Part shown: positions 1 through 5,931 of the stretch, piece after piece
Layout of the letters: each line of letters begins with the position of its first letter
Position numbering within the stretch: position 1 is the first letter of the stretch
From: Flavobacteriales bacterium
Lineage (GTDB): Bacteria; Bacteroidota; Bacteroidia; Flavobacteriales; UBA7430
Direction: 5' to 3'
Length of the DNA stretch: 9,553 nucleotides
NCBI GenBank assembly: GCA_024959975.1
Contig: JANXFM010000149.1
Location: forward strand, 1 to 9,553
The notes under the pieces: generated by a model
What the model saw: only the letters and a program-made list of their open reading frames with translations
Told to the model about the DNA's origin: nothing
The model's database searches: none
Translations under genes and position numbers: made by a program

Positions 1-30
1 GGAATTGATTTTTAGCAAGTATTTTAAATA

Positions 31-65
31 AAAAAAAGACCCACTTACTCAGTGGGTCTTTTTTT
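31..65. terminator. Bidirectional intrinsic terminator
   Basis: A perfect 15-bp inverted repeat (31-45 against 51-65) encloses a 5-nt loop (TACTC). The GC-rich core is GACCCACT/AGTGGGTC, and A7/T7 tails give a U-tract on either strand. On the minus strand it lies directly beyond the 3' end of the tRNA-Phe gene and would end that transcript. On the plus strand it would end any gene entering from the left of the window. Confidence 0.9.
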
Positions 66-66
66 G

Positions 67-139
67 TGGTGCTACCAGGATTCGAACCGGGGACACAAGG
101 ATTTTCAGTCCTTTGCTCTACCAACTGAGCTATAGCACC
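67..139 (-). tRNA. tRNA-Phe (anticodon GAA)
   Basis: Read on the minus strand, a full 73-nt cloverleaf is visible. The acceptor stem GGTGCTA pairs with TAGCACC (68-74 with 133-139), with discriminator A at 67. The D-arm contains AGCTCAGTTGGTAGAGC. The anticodon loop CTGAAAA has anticodon GAA, which reads UUC/UUU (phenylalanine). The T-arm contains GGTTCGAATCC. The bases after the discriminator are CAA, so the 3' CCA is not encoded and must be added by a CCA-adding enzyme. It is a single gene with its own promoter upstream and a terminator downstream. Confidence 0.97.
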
Positions 140-154
140 TCATTATTGTGGCAG

Positions 155-186
155 CAAATATAAACACAAGCAATTTATCTATCAAA
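155..186 (-). promoter_or_regulatory. Bacteroidota-type promoter for tRNA-Phe
   Basis: On the minus strand there is a -33 element TTTG (186-183), a 20-nt spacer and a -7 element TATATTTG (162-155). This matches the TTTG-N17-23-TAnnTTTG consensus of the primary sigma factor of Bacteroidota exactly. Transcription would begin around 148-150, about 10 nt before the mature tRNA 5' end at 139. Confidence 0.78.
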
Positions 187-215
187 GAAAAAGCGAGATT
201 AATTTGCATTATTCA

Positions 216-223
216 TACTTTTG
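216..223 (+). promoter_or_regulatory. Candidate -7 element for coaX operon
   Basis: TACTTTTG is a full match to the Bacteroidota -7 consensus TAnnTTTG and lies 17 nt before the coaX ATG. I see no TTG at the usual distance for a -33 element; the nearest TTTG (203-206) is too close. The predicted leader would be only about 10 nt. With the minus-strand tRNA promoter, the 140-240 spacer would hold two divergent promoters. Confidence 0.45.
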
Positions 224-240
224 GGAAATAGACCTGATTT

Positions 241-972
241 ATGGATTTAGTAATCGACATAGGAAATACACGCATTAAGTATGCAGGCTTTATAAATGAG
301 CAGCTACAAACAAAAGGCTATTGCATTGAACCTGAGTTGGAGAACTTACTGAAGACTTTCTCAGGAAAGGTGAACAGTATTATGCTAAGTTCCGTGAAGC
401 CAGTTTCTGAGGCATTGTTGTTTGAGGTTAAAAACTGTTCTTCAAAAAGCTTTGTTTTGTCTTCGGAAATGGAAATGCCGTTTAAAAATCGTTATGAATC
501 ACCAAAAACAGTGGGTGCAGATCGACTTGCTTTGGTCGCAGGAGCGATGTTTAGGTTTCCAAATGAACCCACTTTAATAATAGATGCCGGCACTTGCATG
601 ACTTTTGATTTTATTGACGCAAACACCACCTATCATGGTGGGGCTATTTCTCCGGGACTACAAATGCGGTTAAAAGCTTTAAATGCTTATACGGAGATGT
701 TGCCATTAGTAGATTTGCAACCCCCAAAAGACCTTATTGGAAAAAACACCAAAGAATCGATTCTTTCGGGCGTAGTTAATGGTATGTTAAAAGAGCTGGA
801 TGGTATAATAGATGCATATAAATTGCGTTATCCCGAGATGAAGATTATCCTTACTGGGGGCGATTTGGCATTCTTTGATAAGAAATTAAAAAATAGCATC
901 TTTGCCGATGCAGACACCCTACTTAAAGGGATGTATTTTATACTGAAACAACATGCAAATAAAAAAATATAA
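241..972 (+). CDS. coaX: Type III pantothenate kinase
   Basis: CoaX phosphorylates pantothenate to 4'-phosphopantothenate with ATP, the first step of coenzyme A synthesis, in the cytoplasm. The 243-residue product has the normal family length and all the ASKHA-fold signatures: DIGNTRIK (6-13, phosphate loop 1), GADRL (92-96, whose Asp is the proposed general base), DAGTCMTFDF (115-124, phosphate 2 region), GGAISPGL (133-140), GKNT followed by S176, and TGGD (205-208, adenosine region). The ATG start places DIGNT at residues 6-10, as usual. Type III enzymes need a monovalent cation and are not feedback-inhibited by CoA (known of the family). It heads the plus-strand gene run, and its last 20 nt overlap the next gene, which suggests co-transcription. 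Identification is secure. Confidence 0.97.
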   Translation: MDLVIDIGNTRIKYAGFINEQLQTKGYCIEPELENLLKTFSGKVNSIMLSSVKPVSEALLFEVKNCSSKSFVLSSEMEMPFKNRYESPKTVGADRLALVAGAMFRFPNEPTLIIDAGTCMTFDFIDANTTYHGGAISPGLQMRLKALNAYTEMLPLVDLQPPKDLIGKNTKESILSGVVNGMLKELDGIIDAYKLRYPEMKIILTGGDLAFFDKKLKNSIFADADTLLKGMYFILKQHANKKI

Positions 973-2272
973 AAACCTACTATTTACATTCGTTTGCTTA
1001 CCCCTAATTTCTTTGGCACAGCAAAATACAATTTCTCCCTATTCAGCTTTTGGAATTGGAGAGGTTCAGAGTCAGGGCTTTGCTTTGAATAGTGAAATGG
1101 GAGGTTTGGGTCTTGCTTTAAGACCTAATAGCAATTTAAACCCAATGAATCCGGCATCATTAAGCGCCTTATCCGTAACCTCTTTTGAAGCAGGGGTAAA
1201 TGGTTCTGCCATGTTTTTATCTGATAACACTTTATCTCAGGAGCATTTTACCTCTACCATGTCCTATTTAAGTTTAGGGTTTCCAATAAAAGAAGGCTTT
1301 GCTGTTAGTGGGGGCTTGCTTCCCTATAGTTTTCAAGGTTATGAGATCTCGCAAAACTTTAATTGGTCTAGTGATGGTGATAGTTTAAATTATAGTGTTA
1401 ACCATAATGGGTCGGGTGGATTGAACAGGTTTTATATTAATTTTGGAGTAAAGGTTGCTAAAGGTTTGTCTGTTGGTGCTACCGGATCTTCAGTTTTTGG
1501 GACTTTAAATCAAAAGCGCGATCTGATATTCGAGGATGATTATTTGCTGAATCGCAGAGATAACAGTTCGTATCATGTGAGCGATTATACGTACGATTTT
1601 GGCGTTCAATATCAAATGGATTTGGAAGATAAGCAATTAACGTTTGGAGCAACTTACAGCCCTCAGGCTAACTTAAGTGCAGACAATGAAGGGGCCATTT
1701 ACACGTATGATATTGTTAGTGGTTTAGCGGGAGGTGAAGGGTTTGTTCTAGAGAGTGTTAGAGATACTTTTAAAGTTTTTGGAAGCTCTACGAACGGCTT
1801 GGTGTTGCCAAAATCTTATGGTTTAGGATTGGCCATGGAAAAAGAAGATCATTGGCTTATTTCTGGAGAGTACGATTTTAAAGAATGGTCACAATTGAGC
1901 CTTTTTGGATTGTCTAACCCTCAGCTTAGTAACGCATCGCAATATAAGATTGGTATGTGGTGGATTCCAAACATTCAGGACGTACATAATTATTTGAAAA
2001 CAATCCAATACCGGGCGGGGTTTAATTACAATACAGGATACCTTTCTGTTTCGGCATTAGGAAGCGAAGGGCCTCAAACAGAAATTACAGATATGAGTGT
2101 AAGTATTGGTTTTGGTTTACCAATAAAACGGTCTAAAACAACCGCTAATTTAGGCGTTCAGTTTGGTAAGAGAGGAACAATGGACAGTGGATTGATACAG
2201 GAGAAATACATAAAGTTTCATGTAGCGTTTACTTTCAATGACAAGTGGTTTACTAAACGTAAAATAGATTAA
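953..2272 (+). CDS. Putative outer-membrane beta-barrel protein (SPYSxxGIGE type)
   Basis: This 439-residue exported protein has a Sec signal peptide (K-rich start, hydrophobic 9-20, likely cleavage after SLA near 22). The mature N-terminus carries SPYSAFGIGE (28-37), then an MGGLGLALRP segment and an NPMNPASLSAL segment. I know this combination from a conserved Bacteroidota barrel family that vaguely resembles FadL/OmpP1 proteins. The rest alternates Gly/Ser/aromatic-rich strands (GLGLAM, YRAGFNYNTGYL, SVSIGFGLP, NLGVQFGKRG), as expected of a transmembrane barrel. It ends in DKWFTKRKID, also typical of the family. The substrate is unknown. The start lies inside coaX with a 20-nt overlap, and no other start gives a complete signal peptide. 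Outer-membrane placement is inferred from composition and family resemblance. Confidence 0.8.
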   Translation: MQIKKYKNLLFTFVCLPLISLAQQNTISPYSAFGIGEVQSQGFALNSEMGGLGLALRPNSNLNPMNPASLSALSVTSFEAGVNGSAMFLSDNTLSQEHFTSTMSYLSLGFPIKEGFAVSGGLLPYSFQGYEISQNFNWSSDGDSLNYSVNHNGSGGLNRFYINFGVKVAKGLSVGATGSSVFGTLNQKRDLIFEDDYLLNRRDNSSYHVSDYTYDFGVQYQMDLEDKQLTFGATYSPQANLSADNEGAIYTYDIVSGLAGGEGFVLESVRDTFKVFGSSTNGLVLPKSYGLGLAMEKEDHWLISGEYDFKEWSQLSLFGLSNPQLSNASQYKIGMWWIPNIQDVHNYLKTIQYRAGFNYNTGYLSVSALGSEGPQTEITDMSVSIGFGLPIKRSKTTANLGVQFGKRGTMDSGLIQEKYIKFHVAFTFNDKWFTKRKID

Positions 2273-2283
2273 GAACAAGTATT

Positions 2284-3684
2284 ATGAGAGCGAATTTATT
2301 TTCTTTATTAGCACTAGTTGTTTTTTCATTTAATGCTTATGCACAGGATGAAGCTGAGCTTTTGAAATATGGAACAGATAAAGAGGCTTGTGAGCAGAAC
2401 TTGTCCATCTACACAGAATTTTACAAGCAGAAGAATTATACAGACGCATATAAACCATGGGCCTATTTGTTTGACAATGCACCCAAACGAACAAAGAACA
2501 TTTATCTGCATGGACCTAGAATTTTAAAAGGAGTTATTAAACTTGAAGCTGATGCTACACGTAAAGGGGTATTGGTGGATTCATTATTGATGATTTACGA
2601 TCAACGAAATACTTTCTACCCGGGCAAGGAAGCTTACGTTATAGGAATGAAAGGTGCTGACATGTACAAATACATGAAAAGCTCTACAGAAGGCCTGCAA
2701 GCATCGCATGAAGTTCTTCTTACTGCATTTAACATGGCTGGCAATCAAAGTACGGCCAGCGTGCTGAATTACTACTTTATGGCGACCACAAAATTGGTGC
2801 AGGCTAAAGTTTTAAAAGTAGCAGACCTGATTGCTTTATTTTCAGACCTTTCGGGAGTAATTGCTTATAAAGAAGCAAAATTAGCTCAGGATATTTATAA
2901 TGCGGAGCAAAAAGAAGCATTGAGCTCTAAAGAGCAAAAGATTTTAAGAAGGAATAAGAAAGAGCTTAAAACTCTAGGTGATGTAAAAAGCAACTTAGAG
3001 AAAACGCTAGCACCACATGCAACATGTGAAAAGCTTGTTGAACTGTACACGAAAAATTTTGAAGTCAATAAGGAAGACATCGCATGGATGAAGCGAGCGG
3101 CAAAATTGTTGAATAAAAAAGAATGCACAGACTCAGACATCTTCTTCGCGATTTCTGAAACACTTTATAATATCGACCCATCACCGGCTGCAGCTGCCAA
3201 TATGGGTATTCGCTCATTAAAGCGTCAGGACTACACCAAGGCTGTTGAGTTTTATACCTATGCCCTGGATAATGAACAAGACGACTTAAATAAAGCACAA
3301 TATGCTTACCGTTTAGCGCAGACTTACGGGGCGATGAATAAAAATAAAAGTGCAAGATCGTACGCCTTAAAAGCAGTGTCTTTTCGCTCTGGTTGGGGGG
3401 CTCCTTATCTGTTGATAGGAGATTTATACGCGAAAACGTCTCGTCAGTGTGGCGAGTTGAAAACAGAATTCTTGAAAAGAGTTGGTTATTGGGCGGCAAT
3501 TGACAAGTATGAATACGCTAAAAGGCTCGACGCCTCGGCAAGCACTAAGGCAAATGAAAGAATTCAGAAATATACTGAGCAGATGCCAAGCAAAACAGAT
3601 ATTTTTACGGAAGGTTTACTAGATGTACCAACATATAAAATAGAATGTTGGTATACTGAAACGGTAAAGGTTAGAGTTCCTTAA
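2284..3684 (+). CDS. Secreted tetratricopeptide-repeat protein
   Basis: The product is 466 residues with a clear Sec signal peptide (MRANL, hydrophobic 5-17, cleavage probably after AYA at 20, mature QDEAE). The body is helical. Around 302-370 two adjacent TPR-like units are visible (ANMGIRSLKRQDYTKAVEFY, then AQYAYRLAQTYGAMNKNKSA), with more degenerate helical repeats before them. Residues 205-245 are Lys/Glu-rich and could form a coiled coil. The mature protein has five cysteines (36, 248, 281, 389, 455), so disulfides in the periplasm are possible. The C-terminal end around YKIECWYTETVKVR resembles a conserved tail of this Bacteroidota family. It follows the barrel gene by 11 nt and precedes lptC, which suggests a periplasmic scaffold or assembly role. 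No specific function is known to me. Confidence 0.85.
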   Translation: MRANLFSLLALVVFSFNAYAQDEAELLKYGTDKEACEQNLSIYTEFYKQKNYTDAYKPWAYLFDNAPKRTKNIYLHGPRILKGVIKLEADATRKGVLVDSLLMIYDQRNTFYPGKEAYVIGMKGADMYKYMKSSTEGLQASHEVLLTAFNMAGNQSTASVLNYYFMATTKLVQAKVLKVADLIALFSDLSGVIAYKEAKLAQDIYNAEQKEALSSKEQKILRRNKKELKTLGDVKSNLEKTLAPHATCEKLVELYTKNFEVNKEDIAWMKRAAKLLNKKECTDSDIFFAISETLYNIDPSPAAAANMGIRSLKRQDYTKAVEFYTYALDNEQDDLNKAQYAYRLAQTYGAMNKNKSARSYALKAVSFRSGWGAPYLLIGDLYAKTSRQCGELKTEFLKRVGYWAAIDKYEYAKRLDASASTKANERIQKYTEQMPSKTDIFTEGLLDVPTYKIECWYTETVKVRVP

Positions 3685-3740
3685 TCGGTTGTTGCTTGTC
3701 GATTGACAACACTATATTATTAGCAGAAGCTAAAGAAGAC

Positions 3741-4301
3741 ATGAGGCTTAAAAATAGTCATATCGTAAAAAGTATTGTTGTTTCTTTTGGAACGGCAATA
3801 CTTTTTTCCTGTCAAACCAATCCGCAACAGATGGAAGAATTTTCTAAAGAAATAGACGAGCCGGTTATGTCTTCTCTTGATGTAGAATGGTTTTATACAA
3901 AAAACGGTGAAGCTTCATTTAAGCTAAATACACCTAAAATGTTTCGTTTTGAAGGGGAAGAACCTTACGTAGAGTTCCCTCAAGGTTTAGAACTACATTC
4001 TTTTGAACAGGAAGGAGAGCAGGACGCTTATCTTAGGGCAGACTATGCGATTCAACAGATGAACGACAAGTTGATTGAAGCTAAAGGAAACGTCCTTTTG
4101 CAAAATGCTAAAGGCGAAAAATTAGAAACAGAATTCCTGATTTGGGATGAGCTGAAAGAGCGAATTTATACCGAGGAATTTGTTAAAATTACCAAACAAA
4201 GACAGGTGATTATGGGCGAAGGATTTGAGTCGGACATATATTTTAGTGAATATACCCTTAAAAAGAGTAGAGGAATTATTAACTTGGAACATGCTGAATA
4301 A
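3741..4301 (+). CDS. lptC: LptC-like LPS export lipoprotein
   Basis: In the LPS transport pathway LptC receives lipopolysaccharide from the LptB2FG transporter and passes it to the periplasmic bridge. The 186-residue product starts MRLKNSHIVK, followed by a hydrophobic stretch and a lipobox LFSC with Cys24, so it is probably an inner-membrane-anchored lipoprotein rather than carrying the single transmembrane helix of the E. coli form. No acidic surface-export signal follows the Cys. The body has the LptC/OstA beta-jellyroll signature: SLDVEWFYT, AYLRADYAI, IEAKGNVLLQNAKGEKLET, LIWDELKERIYT and VIMGEGFESD. The ATG at 3741 is chosen over a longer in-frame form from TTG at 3696, because only the shorter form puts the signal peptide at the N-terminus. 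It lies 56 nt after the TPR gene and overlaps the next gene by 11 nt. Confidence 0.88.
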   Translation: MRLKNSHIVKSIVVSFGTAILFSCQTNPQQMEEFSKEIDEPVMSSLDVEWFYTKNGEASFKLNTPKMFRFEGEEPYVEFPQGLELHSFEQEGEQDAYLRADYAIQQMNDKLIEAKGNVLLQNAKGEKLETEFLIWDELKERIYTEEFVKITKQRQVIMGEGFESDIYFSEYTLKKSRGIINLEHAE

Positions 4302-4473
4302 AGCCCAAAAAATATTTATTGTTTTATGGTTACTCTTTGCCGTCTATACTTTGATGGACGCTTTGTACCATATATTAATCATAGACAAAGTTGCTAAAGG
4401 GTTTATGTTTGTGGGAGTTTCCGTGTTTGCTTACTTTATGCACAGACTAAGAAAAAAACAATATTCAAAATAA
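4291..4473 (+). CDS. Small two-helix membrane protein, unknown function
   Basis: The 60-residue product is mostly hydrophobic, with two likely transmembrane helices (about 7-28 and 35-52) and a basic tail (RLRKKQYSK). The start is ATG at 4291, inside the last codons of lptC, where ATGCTGAATAA holds both the start and the lptC stop (11-nt overlap). This suggests translational coupling. A longer reading from TTG at 4225 would add an unrelated segment overlapping lptC and is unlikely. No known domain is recognised. Position suggests a small envelope partner of the LPS export or adjacent CNNM gene, but that is inference only. Confidence 0.75.
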   Translation: MLNKAQKIFIVLWLLFAVYTLMDALYHILIIDKVAKGFMFVGVSVFAYFMHRLRKKQYSK

Positions 4474-4608
4474 GAATAGTTGTTGGAGTATAGAATTCTT
4501 ATGATAAAGTTAACACCCCGAGCCTTAGAGTTAAACAAGTAGGGAAGCGTAAAATTTTTGTTCTTTTGTGAGGCAGCAACTTACAAAAGATTAACATAAA
4601 ACATCTTA
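4474..4608 (+). promoter_or_regulatory. Spacer with weak candidate promoter for the CNNM gene
   Basis: This is a 135-nt gap, the largest inside the run from coaX to the PpiD-like gene. A near-consensus -7 element TTCTTTTG (4561-4568) lies 40 nt before the next ATG. No convincing TTG is seen at -33 spacing. No terminator hairpin is visible, so read-through from the upstream genes remains possible. A separate promoter for the CNNM and PpiD-like genes is plausible but weakly supported. Confidence 0.3.
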
Positions 4609-5868
4609 ATGGACCCTGATAGTCTACTGATTATATTATTATCGCTTTTGTTCTCTGCCTTTTTTTCGGGAATGGAAATTGCCTTTGTAGCCTCTAATAA
4701 GTTACACATCGAGCTTATGAAGAAACGAGGTGAGTTTAATGCTCGTATTCTTTCGCCTTTTTTAGAAAGCCCCTCTCGATTTATAGCCACAATGCTTGTG
4801 GGAAATAATATTGCTTTGGTTGTTTATGGGATAGAAATGGCCAGAGTACTAGAGCCATTTATTCGTCAGTACACAGCCACAGATAGTTTGGTGTTATTGT
4901 TCCAAACCATATTTTCTACCGCTATTGTTTTGGTGACGGCCGAGTTTATACCCAAAGTACTTTTTAGTTTAAATGCCAATCGTTTTATTCGTCTTTTTGC
5001 TATTCCCGCCTGGCTTTGTTATTACGTTTTGTATGTCGTTGTTTCTTTGGTGGTAGGGATTTCAAATTTTATATTGAAACACATTATAAGGGTAGAGCAA
5101 TTTGACCAAAAACCTGTTTTTGGACGTGTTGATCTGCAGCAATATTTGAAAGAACACACAACAACACAGGATGATAAAGAGTTGTTGGAAACAGAAATTC
5201 AAATATTTCAAAATGCACTCGATTTTTCTAAGGTTAAAGCCCGGGAGTGTATGATTCCGAGAAATGAAATTGTTGCCATGGAAATAGGCGAAGATATTAC
5301 TAAGTTGTGTGATAAATTTGTGGAGACAGGGCTCTCAAAAATTGTCATCTATAGAGAAAATATCGATCAGATTATTGGGTTTACACACTCTTATGAGCTT
5401 TTCAAACAACCTACAGAGATTAAATCGATTTTATTGCCAATAACCTTGGTCCCGGAGACGATGACAGCAAATGATATTCTTAATCTTTTTATAAAAGAAC
5501 GCAAAAGCATCGCTTTGGTCGTAGATGAATTTGGAGGAACCTCCGGCTTGCTTACCGTAGAGGATATTGTAGAAGAGATCTTTGGAGAAATAGAAGATGA
5601 GCATGACGTGGCAGAACTTGTAGAGCTTCAAGTTTCTGAACAGGAATTTATTTTTTCGGGACGACACGAAATTGATTATTTGAATGAAAAATATCACCTA
5701 AAACTTCCCGAGTCTGACGATTATGAAACGCTAAGCGGGCTGATTGTTCATTACTGTGAGAATATCCCACAATTAAATGATAGAATTGATATGGATGGTT
5801 TTAGTTTCGAAATCTTGAAAGTGGAGCAAACAAGAATTGAAAAAGTACACCTTTTCTGCACACCTTAA
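4609..5868 (+). CDS. CNNM/CorC-family CBS-domain membrane protein
   Basis: The 419-residue product has the full architecture of the hemolysin/CorC/CNNM family. An N-terminal DUF21 (CNNM) membrane domain (about 1-165) has transmembrane segments near 5-27, 58-78, 95-116 and 128-158. Motifs there are FFSGMEIAF (18-26), MLVGNNIAL (62-70) and AEFIPK (111-116), which correspond to the family's conserved membrane-core motifs. A CBS pair follows (about 213-330), starting at MIPR (215-218) and ending VVDEFGGTSGLLTVEDIVEE (304-323). A CorC_HlyC domain closes the protein (about 343-417). Characterised members bind ATP in the CBS pair and act in Mg2+ transport or extrusion. In Flavobacterium the paralogue GldE belongs to this family, but that gene normally sits beside gldD, so I do not assign gldE. 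Older 'hemolysin' labels are misleading. Confidence 0.9.
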   Translation: MDPDSLLIILLSLLFSAFFSGMEIAFVASNKLHIELMKKRGEFNARILSPFLESPSRFIATMLVGNNIALVVYGIEMARVLEPFIRQYTATDSLVLLFQTIFSTAIVLVTAEFIPKVLFSLNANRFIRLFAIPAWLCYYVLYVVVSLVVGISNFILKHIIRVEQFDQKPVFGRVDLQQYLKEHTTTQDDKELLETEIQIFQNALDFSKVKARECMIPRNEIVAMEIGEDITKLCDKFVETGLSKIVIYRENIDQIIGFTHSYELFKQPTEIKSILLPITLVPETMTANDILNLFIKERKSIALVVDEFGGTSGLLTVEDIVEEIFGEIEDEHDVAELVELQVSEQEFIFSGRHEIDYLNEKYHLKLPESDDYETLSGLIVHYCENIPQLNDRIDMDGFSFEILKVEQTRIEKVHLFCTP

Positions 5869-5893
5869 GAGGTCTATTTTTCAAGAACTTTTG

Positions 5894-5901
5894 TATATTC
5901 G
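5894..5901 (+). promoter_or_regulatory. Candidate -7 element upstream of the PpiD-like gene
   Basis: TATATTCG, within TTTTGTATATTCGC, matches TAnnTTTG at all but one position and lies 30 nt before the ATG at 5932. No TTG is present at the -33 distance. The 63-nt gap shows no convincing terminator, so the gene may also be read from upstream. Confidence 0.35.
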
Positions 5902-5931
5902 CTCACTTGATTAACGAAAAACACATTTATA

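Noticed and set aside
3065..3499. 144-codon minus-strand open frame within the TPR gene
   Set aside because: Antisense shadow of a well-supported gene with low-complexity, domain-free translation. Other minus-strand frames in 2326-3140, 4581-4790, 5431-5697, 6586-6792 and 8354-8563 are rejected on the same grounds.
3688..3710. Small inverted repeat TTGTC-GATT-GACAA just after the TPR stop
   Set aside because: The stem is only 5 bp and no T-tract follows, so it is neither a terminator nor a convincing operator.
3696..3740. Upstream TTG start extending lptC by 15 residues
   Set aside because: It would place MSIDNTILLAEAKED before an otherwise standard lipoprotein signal peptide beginning at ATG 3741.
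4225..4290. TTG start extending the small membrane protein into lptC
   Set aside because: The extension is an out-of-frame reading of lptC coding sequence; the ATG at 4291 gives a typical two-helix protein with a coupled overlap.
4609..5868. Assignment of the CNNM-family gene as gldE
   Set aside because: The family fits, but the gldD neighbour expected for the gliding gene is absent and the context is lptC/PpiD, so a paralogue is more likely.
5863..5880. Possible hairpin ACCT-TAAG-AGGT followed by T residues at the end of the CNNM gene
   Set aside because: The stem is only 4 bp, too weak for a terminator.
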